Source: Celeribacter arenosi
GTDB lineage: Bacteria; Pseudomonadota; Alphaproteobacteria; Rhodobacterales; Rhodobacteraceae
Assembly: GCF_039539485.1 (NCBI RefSeq)
Contig: NZ_BAABDF010000007.1
Location: 1,426,001-1,490,000, forward strand
Length of the DNA: 64,000 bases
Reading direction: 5' to 3'
Part shown: one piece after another, positions 26,781-35,128 of the stretch
Layout: every line of letters starts with the position of its first letter
Numbering within the stretch: the stretch's first letter is position 1
The notes under the pieces: generated by a model
Databases searched by the model: none
What the model was told of the DNA's origin: nothing
Seen by the model: only the letters and a program-made list of their open reading frames with translations
Program-made: the position numbers and the translations under genes

Positions 26781-27775
26781 ACCGAAGCCCCCACCATTAG
26801 CGCGACATCGACCAGACGATGCGCATAGCCCATCTCGTTGTCGTACCACGCATAGATCTTCACCTGCGTGCCGTTGACCACCATGGTGGAGGGCGCATCA
26901 ACAATGCTTGATCGCGTGTCGTTGGTGTAATCAGCCGACACAAGCGGCCGCTCCTCATAGCCGAGGATCCCTGCCAGTGGCCCCTCGGCCGCCGATTTGA
27001 ACAGCGCATTCACCTCTTCGACGGTTGTCGGCCTCTCGACTTCGAAAACACAATCGGTGATCGATGCGTTCAGCAGTGGCACGCGGACCGCATGGCCGTT
27101 CAGCCGGCCTTTGAGTTCGGGGTAGATCAATGTAATCGCGCTCGCCGACCCGGTGGTCGTCGGGATCAGTGAATTGAGCGCCGAACGCGCGCGGCGCAGG
27201 TCCTTTGCAGGCCGGTCAACAATGGTCTGGGTGTTCGTTACGTCGTGGATTGTGGTGATCGAGCCATGGCGGATGCCGATCGCCTCATGGATCACTTTGA
27301 CCACCGGCGCGAGACAGTTCGTGGTGCAACTCGCCGCCGTGACGATCCGGTGTGTGGCGGGGTCGTAAATGTCGTGGTTCACGCCATAGACCACGTTTGC
27401 CGCACCGCCGTCTTTAACTGGTGCGGAGACGACCACCTTCTTCACACCCGCCTCGAAATAGGGCGCCAGAGCGGCCTCTGATTTGAAAGAACCGGTGCAA
27501 TCGATCACCACGTCGACACCATCCAGAGGCAGCGCCGACAGGTCCCGAGTGCCGATGAAGGGCAACCGCGTGCCATCGATAGTCACACTGCCCTCATCAT
27601 GGTCGAAACTGGCGTCCCATCGGCCATGGACGGTGTCGAACTCCAACAAATGCGCATGCATCTGCGGATCGCCAACAGCATCGTTGATCCACGCGATATT
27701 GACCCCGCGTTCCAACAGGGGCTTCAGGGCGAGCTTGCCGATGCGACCAAGTCCGTTCAGAGCATAGGTCGTCAT
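26777..27775 (-). CDS. Arsenate-linked glyceraldehyde-3-phosphate dehydrogenase
   Basis: A 332-residue NAD-dependent dehydrogenase. The NAD-binding start is ALNGLGRIGKLALKPLL and the catalytic cysteine lies in TAASCTTNCLAP. Lying between arsRC and arsJ, with four-base overlaps on both sides, it fits the ArsJ-partner GAPDH that forms 1-arseno-3-phosphoglycerate from glyceraldehyde 3-phosphate and arsenate. It is therefore likely a dedicated resistance enzyme rather than the glycolytic copy. The glycolytic copy is not in this window. Confidence 0.92.
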   Translation of the reverse strand: MTTYALNGLGRIGKLALKPLLERGVNIAWINDAVGDPQMHAHLLEFDTVHGRWDASFDHDEGSVTIDGTRLPFIGTRDLSALPLDGVDVVIDCTGSFKSEAALAPYFEAGVKKVVVSAPVKDGGAANVVYGVNHDIYDPATHRIVTAASCTTNCLAPVVKVIHEAIGIRHGSITTIHDVTNTQTIVDRPAKDLRRARSALNSLIPTTTGSASAITLIYPELKGRLNGHAVRVPLLNASITDCVFEVERPTTVEEVNALFKSAAEGPLAGILGYEERPLVSADYTNDTRSSIVDAPSTMVVNGTQVKIYAWYDNEMGYAHRLVDVALMVGASV

Positions 27776-28617
27776 GACGTTTCCTCCGATGGGCTGCGCG
27801 AAATGTCGTCAATCCGCCCCTGCAACGTGAGACGGTCCAGGGATCTGATACCAAGCGCGGTGAACAGGTCGATACGTTGCTTCAAAGCACCGTAGGCCTC
27901 CTGAAAGGCGAGCGCTTTTTGCGCGTCGTTGCCCTCGGCTTTGACCGGATCGGGCATGCCCCAATGGCCGGTGACAGGCTGACCATCCCATGCCGGGCAT
28001 TCTTCATTGGCGGCCTGATTGCAGACGGTAAAGACAAAGTCGAATTGCGGGGCCTGCGGGCCGGAAAACTCCGACACATCCTTGGATCGCAGCACCGAAA
28101 TATCATGGCCTTTGTCCTTAAGAACCTGAACGGCAAAGGGATTTAACTGAGACCCGGGACGGGTCCCCGCCGAATAGGCATTGAATTTGTCACCGGCAGT
28201 TTTGCGCAGGATCGACTCGGCAAAGATCGATCTGGCCGAATTGCCGGTGCAGATGAACAGGACATTGTATTTGCGATCTAACATGGGCTGGGGTTCCGAC
28301 GAATTTGGCATTGAAGCGGGAGCGCAAAGATCAGGTCGACCGCGGCAGCAGTCGAGGAGCAGATAATCAAAAGTCTGTCGTACCTCCGTCATATCAACCG
28401 AATAGCGAAGGGAGGTCGCGACCCTCTCCTGGGTCACCAGCCCCACCTGCATCAATGTGGACAGGTAGGCCGACAGCGTGGATGCCTTCAGCCCCAGCGC
28501 ATCCGCCAATTCACCTGCGGGTACCCTGTCGGGATAGCGCCGCACGAGCAGCCGAAAAATCGCCAACCGCTGCGGATGACCGAGAGTAGATAGTCGGGAG
28601 GGAATCAATGTTTCCAT
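27772..28617 (-). CDS. ArsR-ArsC fusion: arsenic-sensing repressor joined to arsenate reductase
   Basis: A 281-residue two-domain protein. Residues 1-100 form an ArsR winged-helix domain (LADALGLKASTLSAYLSTLMQVGLV) with a likely arsenite site made of C90, C91 and C98 (DCCRGRPDLC). Residues 115-250 form a low-molecular-weight phosphatase-like ArsC with the P-loop FICTGNSARS (C123) and further cysteines in VCNQAANEEC. The protein may therefore both repress the operon and reduce arsenate. No ribosome-binding site precedes the ATG, and a dyad overlaps the start codon. It heads the operon with the GAPDH gene, arsJ and acr3. Confidence 0.9.
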   Translation of the reverse strand: METLIPSRLSTLGHPQRLAIFRLLVRRYPDRVPAGELADALGLKASTLSAYLSTLMQVGLVTQERVATSLRYSVDMTEVRQTFDYLLLDCCRGRPDLCAPASMPNSSEPQPMLDRKYNVLFICTGNSARSIFAESILRKTAGDKFNAYSAGTRPGSQLNPFAVQVLKDKGHDISVLRSKDVSEFSGPQAPQFDFVFTVCNQAANEECPAWDGQPVTGHWGMPDPVKAEGNDAQKALAFQEAYGALKQRIDLFTALGIRSLDRLTLQGRIDDISRSPSEETS

Positions 28618-28638
28618 ATTTCATGGATATCAGAAATA
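28617..28638. promoter_or_regulatory. Putative ArsR operator over the arsRC start
   Basis: The imperfect palindrome TATTTC-N10-GAAATA, with an inner GATATC, begins at the first base of the arsRC start codon. AT-rich dyads of this kind are bound by ArsR/SmtB repressors. A site here would allow autorepression of the whole operon. The assignment is inferred from position and symmetry. Confidence 0.5.
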
Positions 28639-28773
28639 CTAAAGCCCGCAATCGCGAACCCGCGCCGTTACAAAAACTTCATGCAGCCCACCTGTACCAG
28701 TTGGTCCACACTCCCCGTACGAAAATTTGCGCCTGATTTTGAGCCGCTCACACCCTCCTCGCGCATGACAGTC

Positions 28774-28800
28774 GCCATTCAGCTGTCTCTGCTGAATGGC
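28774..28800 (-). other. Perfect ten-base stem-loop downstream of the RidA gene
   Basis: GCCATTCAGC and GCTGAATGGC flank a seven-base loop, 18 bases past the RidA stop codon on the minus strand. No U-run follows, so it is either a weak or factor-assisted terminator or an mRNA-stabilising end. It also separates the RidA gene from the arsenic operon promoter. Confidence 0.55.
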
Positions 28801-28818
28801 GTCCATGAATCACCCCTC

Positions 28819-29217
28819 TCACGCCGCGGCGGTCGCTTCGATTTCGAATAGGAGGTCCGGTATCGCGAGCCGAGTGACGCCAAGGAGCGTCATCGGCGGG
28901 GAACACTGAATTGGACCAAAGCGCATGCCAAAAAGGTCGAAATTCTTCAGGGCTTCATCGACGTCGGTCGCAAACACGCCGAGCCGGATAATGTTGCCCA
29001 AATCCATTCCAGCGCTTTTCAAGACTGCTTCGAGGTTATTCAGAGAAAGGTCGATCTGGGCGCGCATGTCGCCGACATGTTGCGGTGCGCCTTCTGTGTC
29101 CACTGAAGTTTGGCCGGAAACGATAAGGTGGCGTGTGCTGCCCTCAATAATCTCGCCCTGATTATAACCGAGGTTCAAAGACCAGTTCCATGGATTGACG
29201 GGGGTACGGTTCATCAT
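28819..29217 (-). CDS. RidA/YjgF-family protein
   Basis: A 132-residue cytoplasmic protein of the RidA (YjgF/YER057c) family. Canonical members hydrolyse reactive enamines and imines to ketoacids. Matching stretches are LIVSGQTSVDTEGAPQHVGD and IIRLGVFATDVDEAL, but the usual arginine-containing IEIEA(I/V)A end is replaced by FEIEATAAA. The arginine of RidA that binds the carboxylate is not obvious, so this may be one of the non-canonical Rid groups. Two adjacent ATG codons are possible starts. It lies downstream of an NTF2-like gene on the same strand. Confidence 0.85.
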   Translation of the reverse strand: MMNRTPVNPWNWSLNLGYNQGEIIEGSTRHLIVSGQTSVDTEGAPQHVGDMRAQIDLSLNNLEAVLKSAGMDLGNIIRLGVFATDVDEALKNFDLFGMRFGPIQCSPPMTLLGVTRLAIPDLLFEIEATAAA

Positions 29218-29267
29218 ATTTCACCCATTTTAAATACGCGTGTGAATTGGGATTATTTTGCGGCCCG

Positions 29268-29645
29268 TTAGCTATCGATGGTGCTTTCGAGGTGCCAGAT
29301 TTTGGAAACGATTTGCCAACCATCCGCGCCTTTTACAAAGCCGAGGTGATCGACAAATATACTCTGGTGGGCCCGAATTCGGATTTTGACCGCGGCACTC
29401 ACCGGCGAGAGATAGTCGATCATCAATACCTCGGCGTCGCGTTTCTGACCTGTGCTCGCAGGTGACACACGGGTGCCCACATCACGGCTGAAACTGTCAA
29501 TCGGCTCGACAAAAACCGTCCCATTGTCCGCATCAAAAAGACTGGACTGGGGGTGGAATACCGCGTTCAGCTTTGCCGTGTCGCAGCCATGGATCGCGTC
29601 GAAATAGGCCTCTATCGCGGTCAATAGTTCCGTTTGGTTCAACAT
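29268..29645 (-). CDS. NTF2-like (SnoaL/lumazine-binding type) protein
   Basis: A 125-residue protein with the cone-like alpha+beta fold of the NTF2 superfamily: an N-terminal helix (TAIEAYFDAIHGCDTAKLNAVFHPQSSLF) followed by strands ending in KGADGWQIVSKIWHLE. The start is the ATG at 29645. The open frame continues to 29780 but would overlap the divergent regulator. Family members range from small enzymes to binding proteins, and function here is unknown. It is divergent from the FtrA-type regulator gene and 50 bases upstream of the RidA gene on the same strand, so both may be under that regulator. Confidence 0.75.
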   Translation of the reverse strand: MLNQTELLTAIEAYFDAIHGCDTAKLNAVFHPQSSLFDADNGTVFVEPIDSFSRDVGTRVSPASTGQKRDAEVLMIDYLSPVSAAVKIRIRAHQSIFVDHLGFVKGADGWQIVSKIWHLESTIDS

Positions 29646-29701
29646 GGTCAGGTCTCCGTTTTGCGTTGCCAGGACAGACTTGTCATCAATCGAAAATTCG
29701 C

Positions 29702-29741
29702 GATACTGGCAGAATAGACAATATACGGTCAGATACTGCCA
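29702..29741. promoter_or_regulatory. Putative binding site of the FtrA-type regulator
   Basis: GATACTG occurs twice exactly 30 bases apart (29702 and 29732), which puts both copies on one face of the helix. The same interval contains the inverted pair TGGCAG (29707-29712) and CTGCCA (29736-29741). It lies between the divergent NTF2-like and ftrA genes and reaches to within three bases of the ftrA start. AraC-family proteins often bind such spaced direct repeats. Assignment is by inference. Confidence 0.5.
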
Positions 29742-29743
29742 AG

Positions 29744-30721
29744 ATGTCAGAGCCCGCCCCTCGCGCTGCGAAACACCCATTGGTTTGCGCTATTGCCTAT
29801 GATGGTTTGTGCACGTTCGAATTCGGAATTGCGGTTGAGCTTTTTGCCCTGCCACGACCCGAATTCGAAAACTGGTATCGATTTGCCACCGTAAAGGCCG
29901 AACCGGGACCGATCCGCGCGCTCGGCGGCATCACTTTGGATGCAGACGACAACCTTGACCTTCTGCAGGAGGCCAGCCTGATTATCGTCCCCGGCTGGCG
30001 CGGGGCAGATGCGCCTGTGCCCGAGCCGCTCTGCGCCGCCCTGCGCGCCGCATACAACAACGGCGCGCGCGTCGCGTCGATCTGTTCAGGCGTGTTTGTT
30101 CTGGCCGCGGCGGGATTGCTTAGCGGGAAACGCGCTACAACGCATTGGCGCTACACGGACAAGCTCGCCGATCTCTACCCTGACCTGACGGTTGATCCAG
30201 ACGTGCTGTTTGTCGAAAATGATCGCGTGTTCACCTCCGCTGGTTCAGCGGCGGGGTTGGATCTAGGCCTCCACATCATACGGCAGGACTACGGGGCACA
30301 GGTGGCGGCCTCTGTGGCGCGCCGCCTCGTACTGCCGGCTCAGAGAGACGGCGGCCAACGCCAGTTTGTGCCCCGCCCCGAACCAAAGGCCCGCGTCGGC
30401 TCTGGTTTGGCGGCCCTTCAGGACCAAATCCGTGCCTCGCTGAATGAGGACTGGTCGATCGAGCGCATGGCAAGCACCGCCGCCACGAGCGGTCGCACCC
30501 TTGCACGCCGTTTCCATGAAGAGGCCGGCACAACCCCGTTGACCTGGCTCAAGGGTGAGCGGATTTCGCGCGCGGCAGAGTTGCTGGAAAACGGGTCAAT
30601 TCCATTGCCCGATGTCTGGGAATCCTGCGGATTTGGCTCCGCAGAAACGTTCCGGCGCGAATTTCGCAAAACCATGGGTGTTCCACCGGTGCGGTACCGC
30701 GAACGCCTTGGGGCGTTATAA
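29744..30721 (+). CDS. ftrA: GlxA-family (DJ-1/PfpI plus AraC) transcriptional regulator, FtrA-like
   Basis: A 325-residue regulator. Residues 15-190 form a DJ-1/PfpI-like domain (LVCAIAYDGLCTFEFGIAVELFALPRPEFE, then VASICSGVFVLAAAGLL with the nucleophile-elbow cysteine). The C-terminal 100 residues are an AraC helix-turn-helix pair ending in VWESCGFGSAETFRREFRKTMGVPPVRYR. The ATG at 29744 is chosen because the upstream open frame overlaps the divergent gene. The N-terminal sequence is very like proteins named FtrA. It probably controls the divergent NTF2-like and RidA genes. The signal is unknown. Confidence 0.85.
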   Translation: MSEPAPRAAKHPLVCAIAYDGLCTFEFGIAVELFALPRPEFENWYRFATVKAEPGPIRALGGITLDADDNLDLLQEASLIIVPGWRGADAPVPEPLCAALRAAYNNGARVASICSGVFVLAAAGLLSGKRATTHWRYTDKLADLYPDLTVDPDVLFVENDRVFTSAGSAAGLDLGLHIIRQDYGAQVAASVARRLVLPAQRDGGQRQFVPRPEPKARVGSGLAALQDQIRASLNEDWSIERMASTAATSGRTLARRFHEEAGTTPLTWLKGERISRAAELLENGSIPLPDVWESCGFGSAETFRREFRKTMGVPPVRYRERLGAL

Positions 30722-30906
30722 AGGTGAAATGGCCTTCGCGCCGCAGCCGGCCGTTCAGGGTTAAAAAGGGCGCGAATGCGAAATTTCGTTTATTATCGAG
30801 GGGTTGATGCAAAGCTGGCCACTGCAGGGCCCCGAGGCGAGTGTCAGCCGCCAAGACACTATGCGCGCTGTTAACGCAGGAACATAACCGTGGCAATGAT
30901 CGCTAG

Positions 30907-32976
30907 CTAGCTGCGAAGGGCGGAATGAACCTTGGCATCCCACGGGTCGGACACATTGAGCATGTCAACCAACCCATTGATTTCAGACACAATTACCTCC
31001 GCGCGCCTTCCCCAATGTGCCGCCTCATCGGTGACGACCTTTGCAAAATCGTCGGGCTTCATGAAAGAACGGGCGGCTGGAAGAATGCCCAGTTCGCCCC
31101 ACGGATAAACAACCTTTCCGTTCTCGACCGAAAATTGTCCGTCCTGTTCGCGCAGCAACACAAAGAAGATCGCCAACCGCAACGTGTCGAGATCGGTAAG
31201 CCTACTTCTTTTGATGAAGCCTAGCAGGACCGTGTCGCGGGCATAGATTTCATGCTCTCCGTCGCGGGTTAGGCAGTAGCGGCGAAGAAGATCGTGGCAC
31301 CTGTCATCGTTTTGGGCCAAGCACGCCAATGCCCCCGACATCGGACCAGCAGCGCGGGTTTCGTCGCTGGTAAAATACCATTGTTTGTCGCCCTGCGCGT
31401 CACACCACGCGGTCACGAGGTCGCGCAGTAACGAGACATTCACCAGGCCCTTTTTGTTGAGCCTTTCGAAAAAGGTCCACTCATCCAGAAACGTGCCGCG
31501 CAGCTTGAAAATGAAGGTAAGCCCATTGCCCGACGCAAGGTTTTCCAAACCGGCATTGATACGCGCCTCGAGGTCGACAAGCGCGTCATCAACACCACTT
31601 TGTGTCCAGCCTTTCACGGGGATCAACGCGCGCAATTGCGCCTCGATGTCGCGCGCTTTCAGTTTTGGGAAACTGTGGACGGGGCCGTTGGCGTCGCTAT
31701 GGCTATACGGCAAAGGCAGGTCCTGAATTCTGTTGTAGAAATCAAAGCGCACCATATCTGGTCGCGGCTTGGTCACGCTTCGGATCAGTTCGCAGCCCGT
31801 GCCGTGGTGGTGCACTTCGCCTACTCCTAGATCAACGCCCTCCTGCCGCCCCTGCAACGCCGCGCGCTGCGCATCGCCCAAACCGTGGTCCGGAAAGATC
31901 AGCGGTCCGGCGGCCCCATCCAAATCCACGCGCATCATTGAGTAGCGTCGCACCAGCCAGACCCCTTTGCTATCGGGCTCCCAATGAAATCGTTGTCTCT
32001 CACCGATCAGGGTCTTGCGCTGTTTGTGGCGGTTGTCTTCGTCACCGTGCCGCAGCTTTTTCTTGCGACTTATCCCAATCAGCCCCCAGAGCCCGCGTGG
32101 CCCGTCGCCAGAGCGCAAAGAGCCGTAGTAGGACAGTGCTTCCTCACGCGACCGATCGTAAACCAGAACCGGCTGAGGGGCAGTCGTTATGTCCGCCTGT
32201 TTGCGGTGGCCAAGCAGATCCCAGATCTCGAAAAAGCGGCTGACCAGAAACCATTTGCCATACTTGCTTTGTGGGCGCTCGTAGGGTTCGAGCTGTAACT
32301 TTACGCTTTCCCGAATTCCCCAGCGGCCATCGGGGCTAATCGAGGTAAAACCGCCATTAAACCCCAAATCGTCCGGGCCCGGATCAAGCGGCACCAATTG
32401 GAATCTGCGCGTCGCAAGGTTGATTTCAAAAACGCCTGTTATGTGCGGCGAAGTGAGCGGCATGCGCACGATACCGTCTGGACCCTCGGCCAGAGAGTGC
32501 AGCGGTTTGATTGCGCCTCTGGGGGCTTTCGAGACGATGCAATCATTCGGCACGGGTTCGATCGTACCGGACGGGTCAATTACCACTCTAGGTCGGCAGG
32601 TCCAGACCAGCGTGAGTGTGCGCGCGTCGCGAAACTCAACCTCGGCCAGCCCGCCAATGACCGCGATCATACCGTTTCGCGGGAGGTGAACGATCTGTTC
32701 GGGCAGAACGAAACTGCGTTCGCGGGCGAGTTCCCGACCGGATTCAGCGTCGATCAGCGCGATTGGTGTACCGTCCTTTACGCTGTTCGCGAGGTGGGGG
32801 AAGGTATAGATCACCCCATCAACCGGCTGCGCCTTTCTTATTCCACTGGAACCAAACGGCCGCAGCGTGTGCAGCCGCTTCAATTCCGCGTCAAAGACCC
32901 CCAGGAATTCGGATGACTGTTGGCCGTAGTCTTCGATCGCGCATAGATATTCGTCACTCACTCGGTAGTCTCGCAT
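30907..32976 (-). CDS. Uncharacterised 689-residue protein
   Basis: No family was recognised. There is no signal peptide or membrane segment. The first 400 residues are rich in short beta-strand patterns with repeated GxxI(A/Y)xI and SPDGRW-type turns (ISPDGRWGIRE, FNGGFTSISPDGRW), which suggests a beta-propeller. A basic insert (RKKKLRHGDEDNRHKQRKT) follows near residue 310. The C-terminal third reads as helical and contains FKLRGTFLDEWTFFERLNKKGLVN and a run of acidic and hydrophobic helices. It stands alone: the nearest genes are the FtrA regulator, convergent with it, and a histidine kinase on the other strand across a 500-base gap. It ends seven bases past a TAGCTAG repeat. Confidence 0.75.
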   Translation of the reverse strand: MRDYRVSDEYLCAIEDYGQQSSEFLGVFDAELKRLHTLRPFGSSGIRKAQPVDGVIYTFPHLANSVKDGTPIALIDAESGRELARERSFVLPEQIVHLPRNGMIAVIGGLAEVEFRDARTLTLVWTCRPRVVIDPSGTIEPVPNDCIVSKAPRGAIKPLHSLAEGPDGIVRMPLTSPHITGVFEINLATRRFQLVPLDPGPDDLGFNGGFTSISPDGRWGIRESVKLQLEPYERPQSKYGKWFLVSRFFEIWDLLGHRKQADITTAPQPVLVYDRSREEALSYYGSLRSGDGPRGLWGLIGISRKKKLRHGDEDNRHKQRKTLIGERQRFHWEPDSKGVWLVRRYSMMRVDLDGAAGPLIFPDHGLGDAQRAALQGRQEGVDLGVGEVHHHGTGCELIRSVTKPRPDMVRFDFYNRIQDLPLPYSHSDANGPVHSFPKLKARDIEAQLRALIPVKGWTQSGVDDALVDLEARINAGLENLASGNGLTFIFKLRGTFLDEWTFFERLNKKGLVNVSLLRDLVTAWCDAQGDKQWYFTSDETRAAGPMSGALACLAQNDDRCHDLLRRYCLTRDGEHEIYARDTVLLGFIKRSRLTDLDTLRLAIFFVLLREQDGQFSVENGKVVYPWGELGILPAARSFMKPDDFAKVVTDEAAHWGRRAEVIVSEINGLVDMLNVSDPWDAKVHSALRS

Positions 32977-33493
32977 TCGTCATTTGAACCGGCGTCTCAT
33001 TTGGGTCGAGTTGAAGGTACTACCCTACCCCGACCGAGCTTATGCGCTACCGGCGATATTGCGCAATTGCCGAGCGTGAGTTGTTTGTGCCGCCCCAAAT
33101 GGCAGTTGAGACATTGAATCGCAATAAATGCAATGGCTTGAACCAGCGCAGAGAGCTCAGAGCCGACTGCCGCGACACGCAGCGGCAACTCCACGACAAC
33201 GGCACGCGCGGCCCTTTCCGGGTCCTGAACCATACCAGCGGCGCAACAAGCGAAGCAGCGAGCGATCTCAATGTGCATGACGCACCCAATAATCAGGGTT
33301 CATAAAACGTCAGTAACGTCCGCGAGTTCCCTTACAATTCGATGCATTAATTCAAGCATGGTGCGCGAAATGTATCGCTCTGGTGTCTTGCCTGTGCCTC
33401 GTAAATCCAACTATCGTGGCTTTTGGGTAAGCCTTGTATCGTTATGAGTTCGCACGCGCGTCCGGTTACAGGACCAAGGGTGAGGAAATCAGA
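32977..33493. other. 517-base gap with no convincing gene
   Basis: It separates the divergent 689-residue protein gene and the histidine kinase gene, so it should hold two promoters. Overlapping short open frames exist on both strands (about 32997-33278 minus and 33042-33305 plus), but neither has a ribosome-binding site or a recognisable protein. The composition looks like decayed sequence. No hairpin or repeat of note was seen. Confidence 0.5.
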
Positions 33494-34744
33494 GTGAATG
33501 ATCTAACCGAGCGGCAAGCGACCATCCAGGATCACGCTGCCTATTTGGAAGGGACGCACAAGTTCCAGAATGACATCGAGATGCTGGCCGATAGCGCTTT
33601 GATCGGTACCATTCTAGAAACCATCATGCTGGCCACGAACATGCGATTTGCTGCCGTCGCGCGGGTGACCGACAATCATTGGGTCGCCTGTCGCACCGTT
33701 GACGAGGTCAACTTTGGTTTGAACCCGGGCGACGAAATCGAGATCCAGTCGACCTTTTGTAAATCTGTTCGCGAGACATCGAACAAAGTCGTTTTCAACG
33801 ACACGGCGACGGATGAAGTTTATCGGAACCATCCGATTGCGGCCAAATTCGGCATCGTGAGTTACGCCTCGATCCCAATTCTTCGCAGTGACGGGACATT
33901 CTTTGGCACGCTTTGCGCGATTGACCCAGAACCGCGGGACGTAAAGCAGCCGCGATCAATAGCGATGCTGGAGATGTTTGCCGAAATTATAGGTCAAAGC
34001 CTCGAAACAGAAGAACGCCTGGAAGCACATGAGGACATGCTCGCCCACGAGCGAAAGCTGAGCCGTATCCAAGAAGAGTTCGTTGCGGTTTTGGGTCACG
34101 ACCTGCGAAACCCCGTTGCCGCACTTGATGCTGGCTTCAGGCAGCTGAGCACCGAACCCATGACCGAAAAGGCGCAGACCATTCTTCCGATGATGCGTTC
34201 TTCGCTACGCCGCATGAATGATTTGATTGAAAACATTATGCTCCACGCCAAGGCGCGCTTGGGTGGCGGCATCCGCATTTCGGCCCAGACCAATGCCCCA
34301 CTTGCCGAGGCCATTGCGCAGGTGGTTGAGGAAGCCGTGGCCGCAACGCCCGAGCATGAGATCGAGCTTGACCTGAGACTCGACCAACCCGTGAGTTGCG
34401 ATGCCCCGCGCGTGGCGCAAGCAATTTCAAATCTTCTATCCAACGCTGTGCGATACAGCACCCCCGGCACGCCCATCCGCGTCCATGGGTTCATCGGCAA
34501 CGACGGCATCGAGATCTGCGTGGCAAACAATGGTCCCGCCGTGCCTGAGGAATTGCGGCAGGAACTGTTCAACCCGTTCCGGCGCGGCAATCACGCCGCG
34601 GGAGAAGGGCTCGGACTTGGGCTCTACATCGTGTCGTCCATCGCCACAGCACACAACGGCCGGATCGAGGTCGCCTGCGAAAACAACGTGACGACATTCA
34701 GTTTCAAGATACCCGTGCAGCCGACCACCGATCAAATCCGTTAG
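33494..34744 (+). CDS. GAF-domain sensor histidine kinase
   Basis: A 416-residue soluble kinase. A GAF domain (about residues 20-170, with FAAVARVTDNHWVACRT and VSYASIPILRSDGTFFGTLCAID) is followed by a HisKA dimerisation helix with the phosphorylated histidine in EFVAVLGHDLRNPVAALDAG, and an ATPase domain with AISNLLSNAVRYS and GEGLGLGLYIVSSIA. The GTG at 33494 is preferred because GTGAGGAAA lies upstream. The open frame can extend to a TTG at 33434. No cognate response regulator is adjacent, so it is an orphan kinase. The GAF ligand is unknown. Confidence 0.88.
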   Translation: MNDLTERQATIQDHAAYLEGTHKFQNDIEMLADSALIGTILETIMLATNMRFAAVARVTDNHWVACRTVDEVNFGLNPGDEIEIQSTFCKSVRETSNKVVFNDTATDEVYRNHPIAAKFGIVSYASIPILRSDGTFFGTLCAIDPEPRDVKQPRSIAMLEMFAEIIGQSLETEERLEAHEDMLAHERKLSRIQEEFVAVLGHDLRNPVAALDAGFRQLSTEPMTEKAQTILPMMRSSLRRMNDLIENIMLHAKARLGGGIRISAQTNAPLAEAIAQVVEEAVAATPEHEIELDLRLDQPVSCDAPRVAQAISNLLSNAVRYSTPGTPIRVHGFIGNDGIEICVANNGPAVPEELRQELFNPFRRGNHAAGEGLGLGLYIVSSIATAHNGRIEVACENNVTTFSFKIPVQPTTDQIR

Positions 34745-35128
34745 GGAACAGTTCTGCGTAACGAACGATGTGTGGCATCTGCTAAATCCCATTCTTCGCT
34801 GCCTTTGCAATGGACCTGCATGGGCAGTGTCCACATTTTGCAAGGATGACCGGTGGCCTCCCACTTGCAGTCAACTTCCGCATTCGGCCAATTGCTGACA
34901 TTTTCGAAACGCTGCGCGAATGGCAGGTGCCACCCCATACCGGACATTGACCAATTGCTATCATCTCCACAGTGCGGCCCGCCGAAGCACCCGTTCGCTG
35001 CGTTTGCTCGATTCCAGAGGCCGTAGATGTCTGAACTGCGGGACGGAGCGGACTTTTAACATTGACTCTTCTATGTCCGGTTTGTTCAGTCCGCTGGTAA
35101 TTTAAGCTGGCTTAAGGCATGTTTGTTT
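34745..35128. other. 384-base gap with no gene
   Basis: It lies between the histidine kinase and peptidase genes, both on plus. Short open frames on the minus strand look like shadows or decayed sequence. CCAATTGCT occurs twice (34898-34906 and 34950-34958), without wider similarity. No terminator hairpin with a U-run was found. Confidence 0.45.

Noticed and set aside
28774..28800. Ten-base stem-loop as a certain intrinsic terminator
   Set aside because: The stem is strong, but no U-run follows on either strand, so it is listed only as a stem-loop.
32997..33305. Possible small proteins on both strands in the 33 kb gap
   Set aside because: The two frames overlap each other, lack ribosome-binding sites and show no recognisable pattern.
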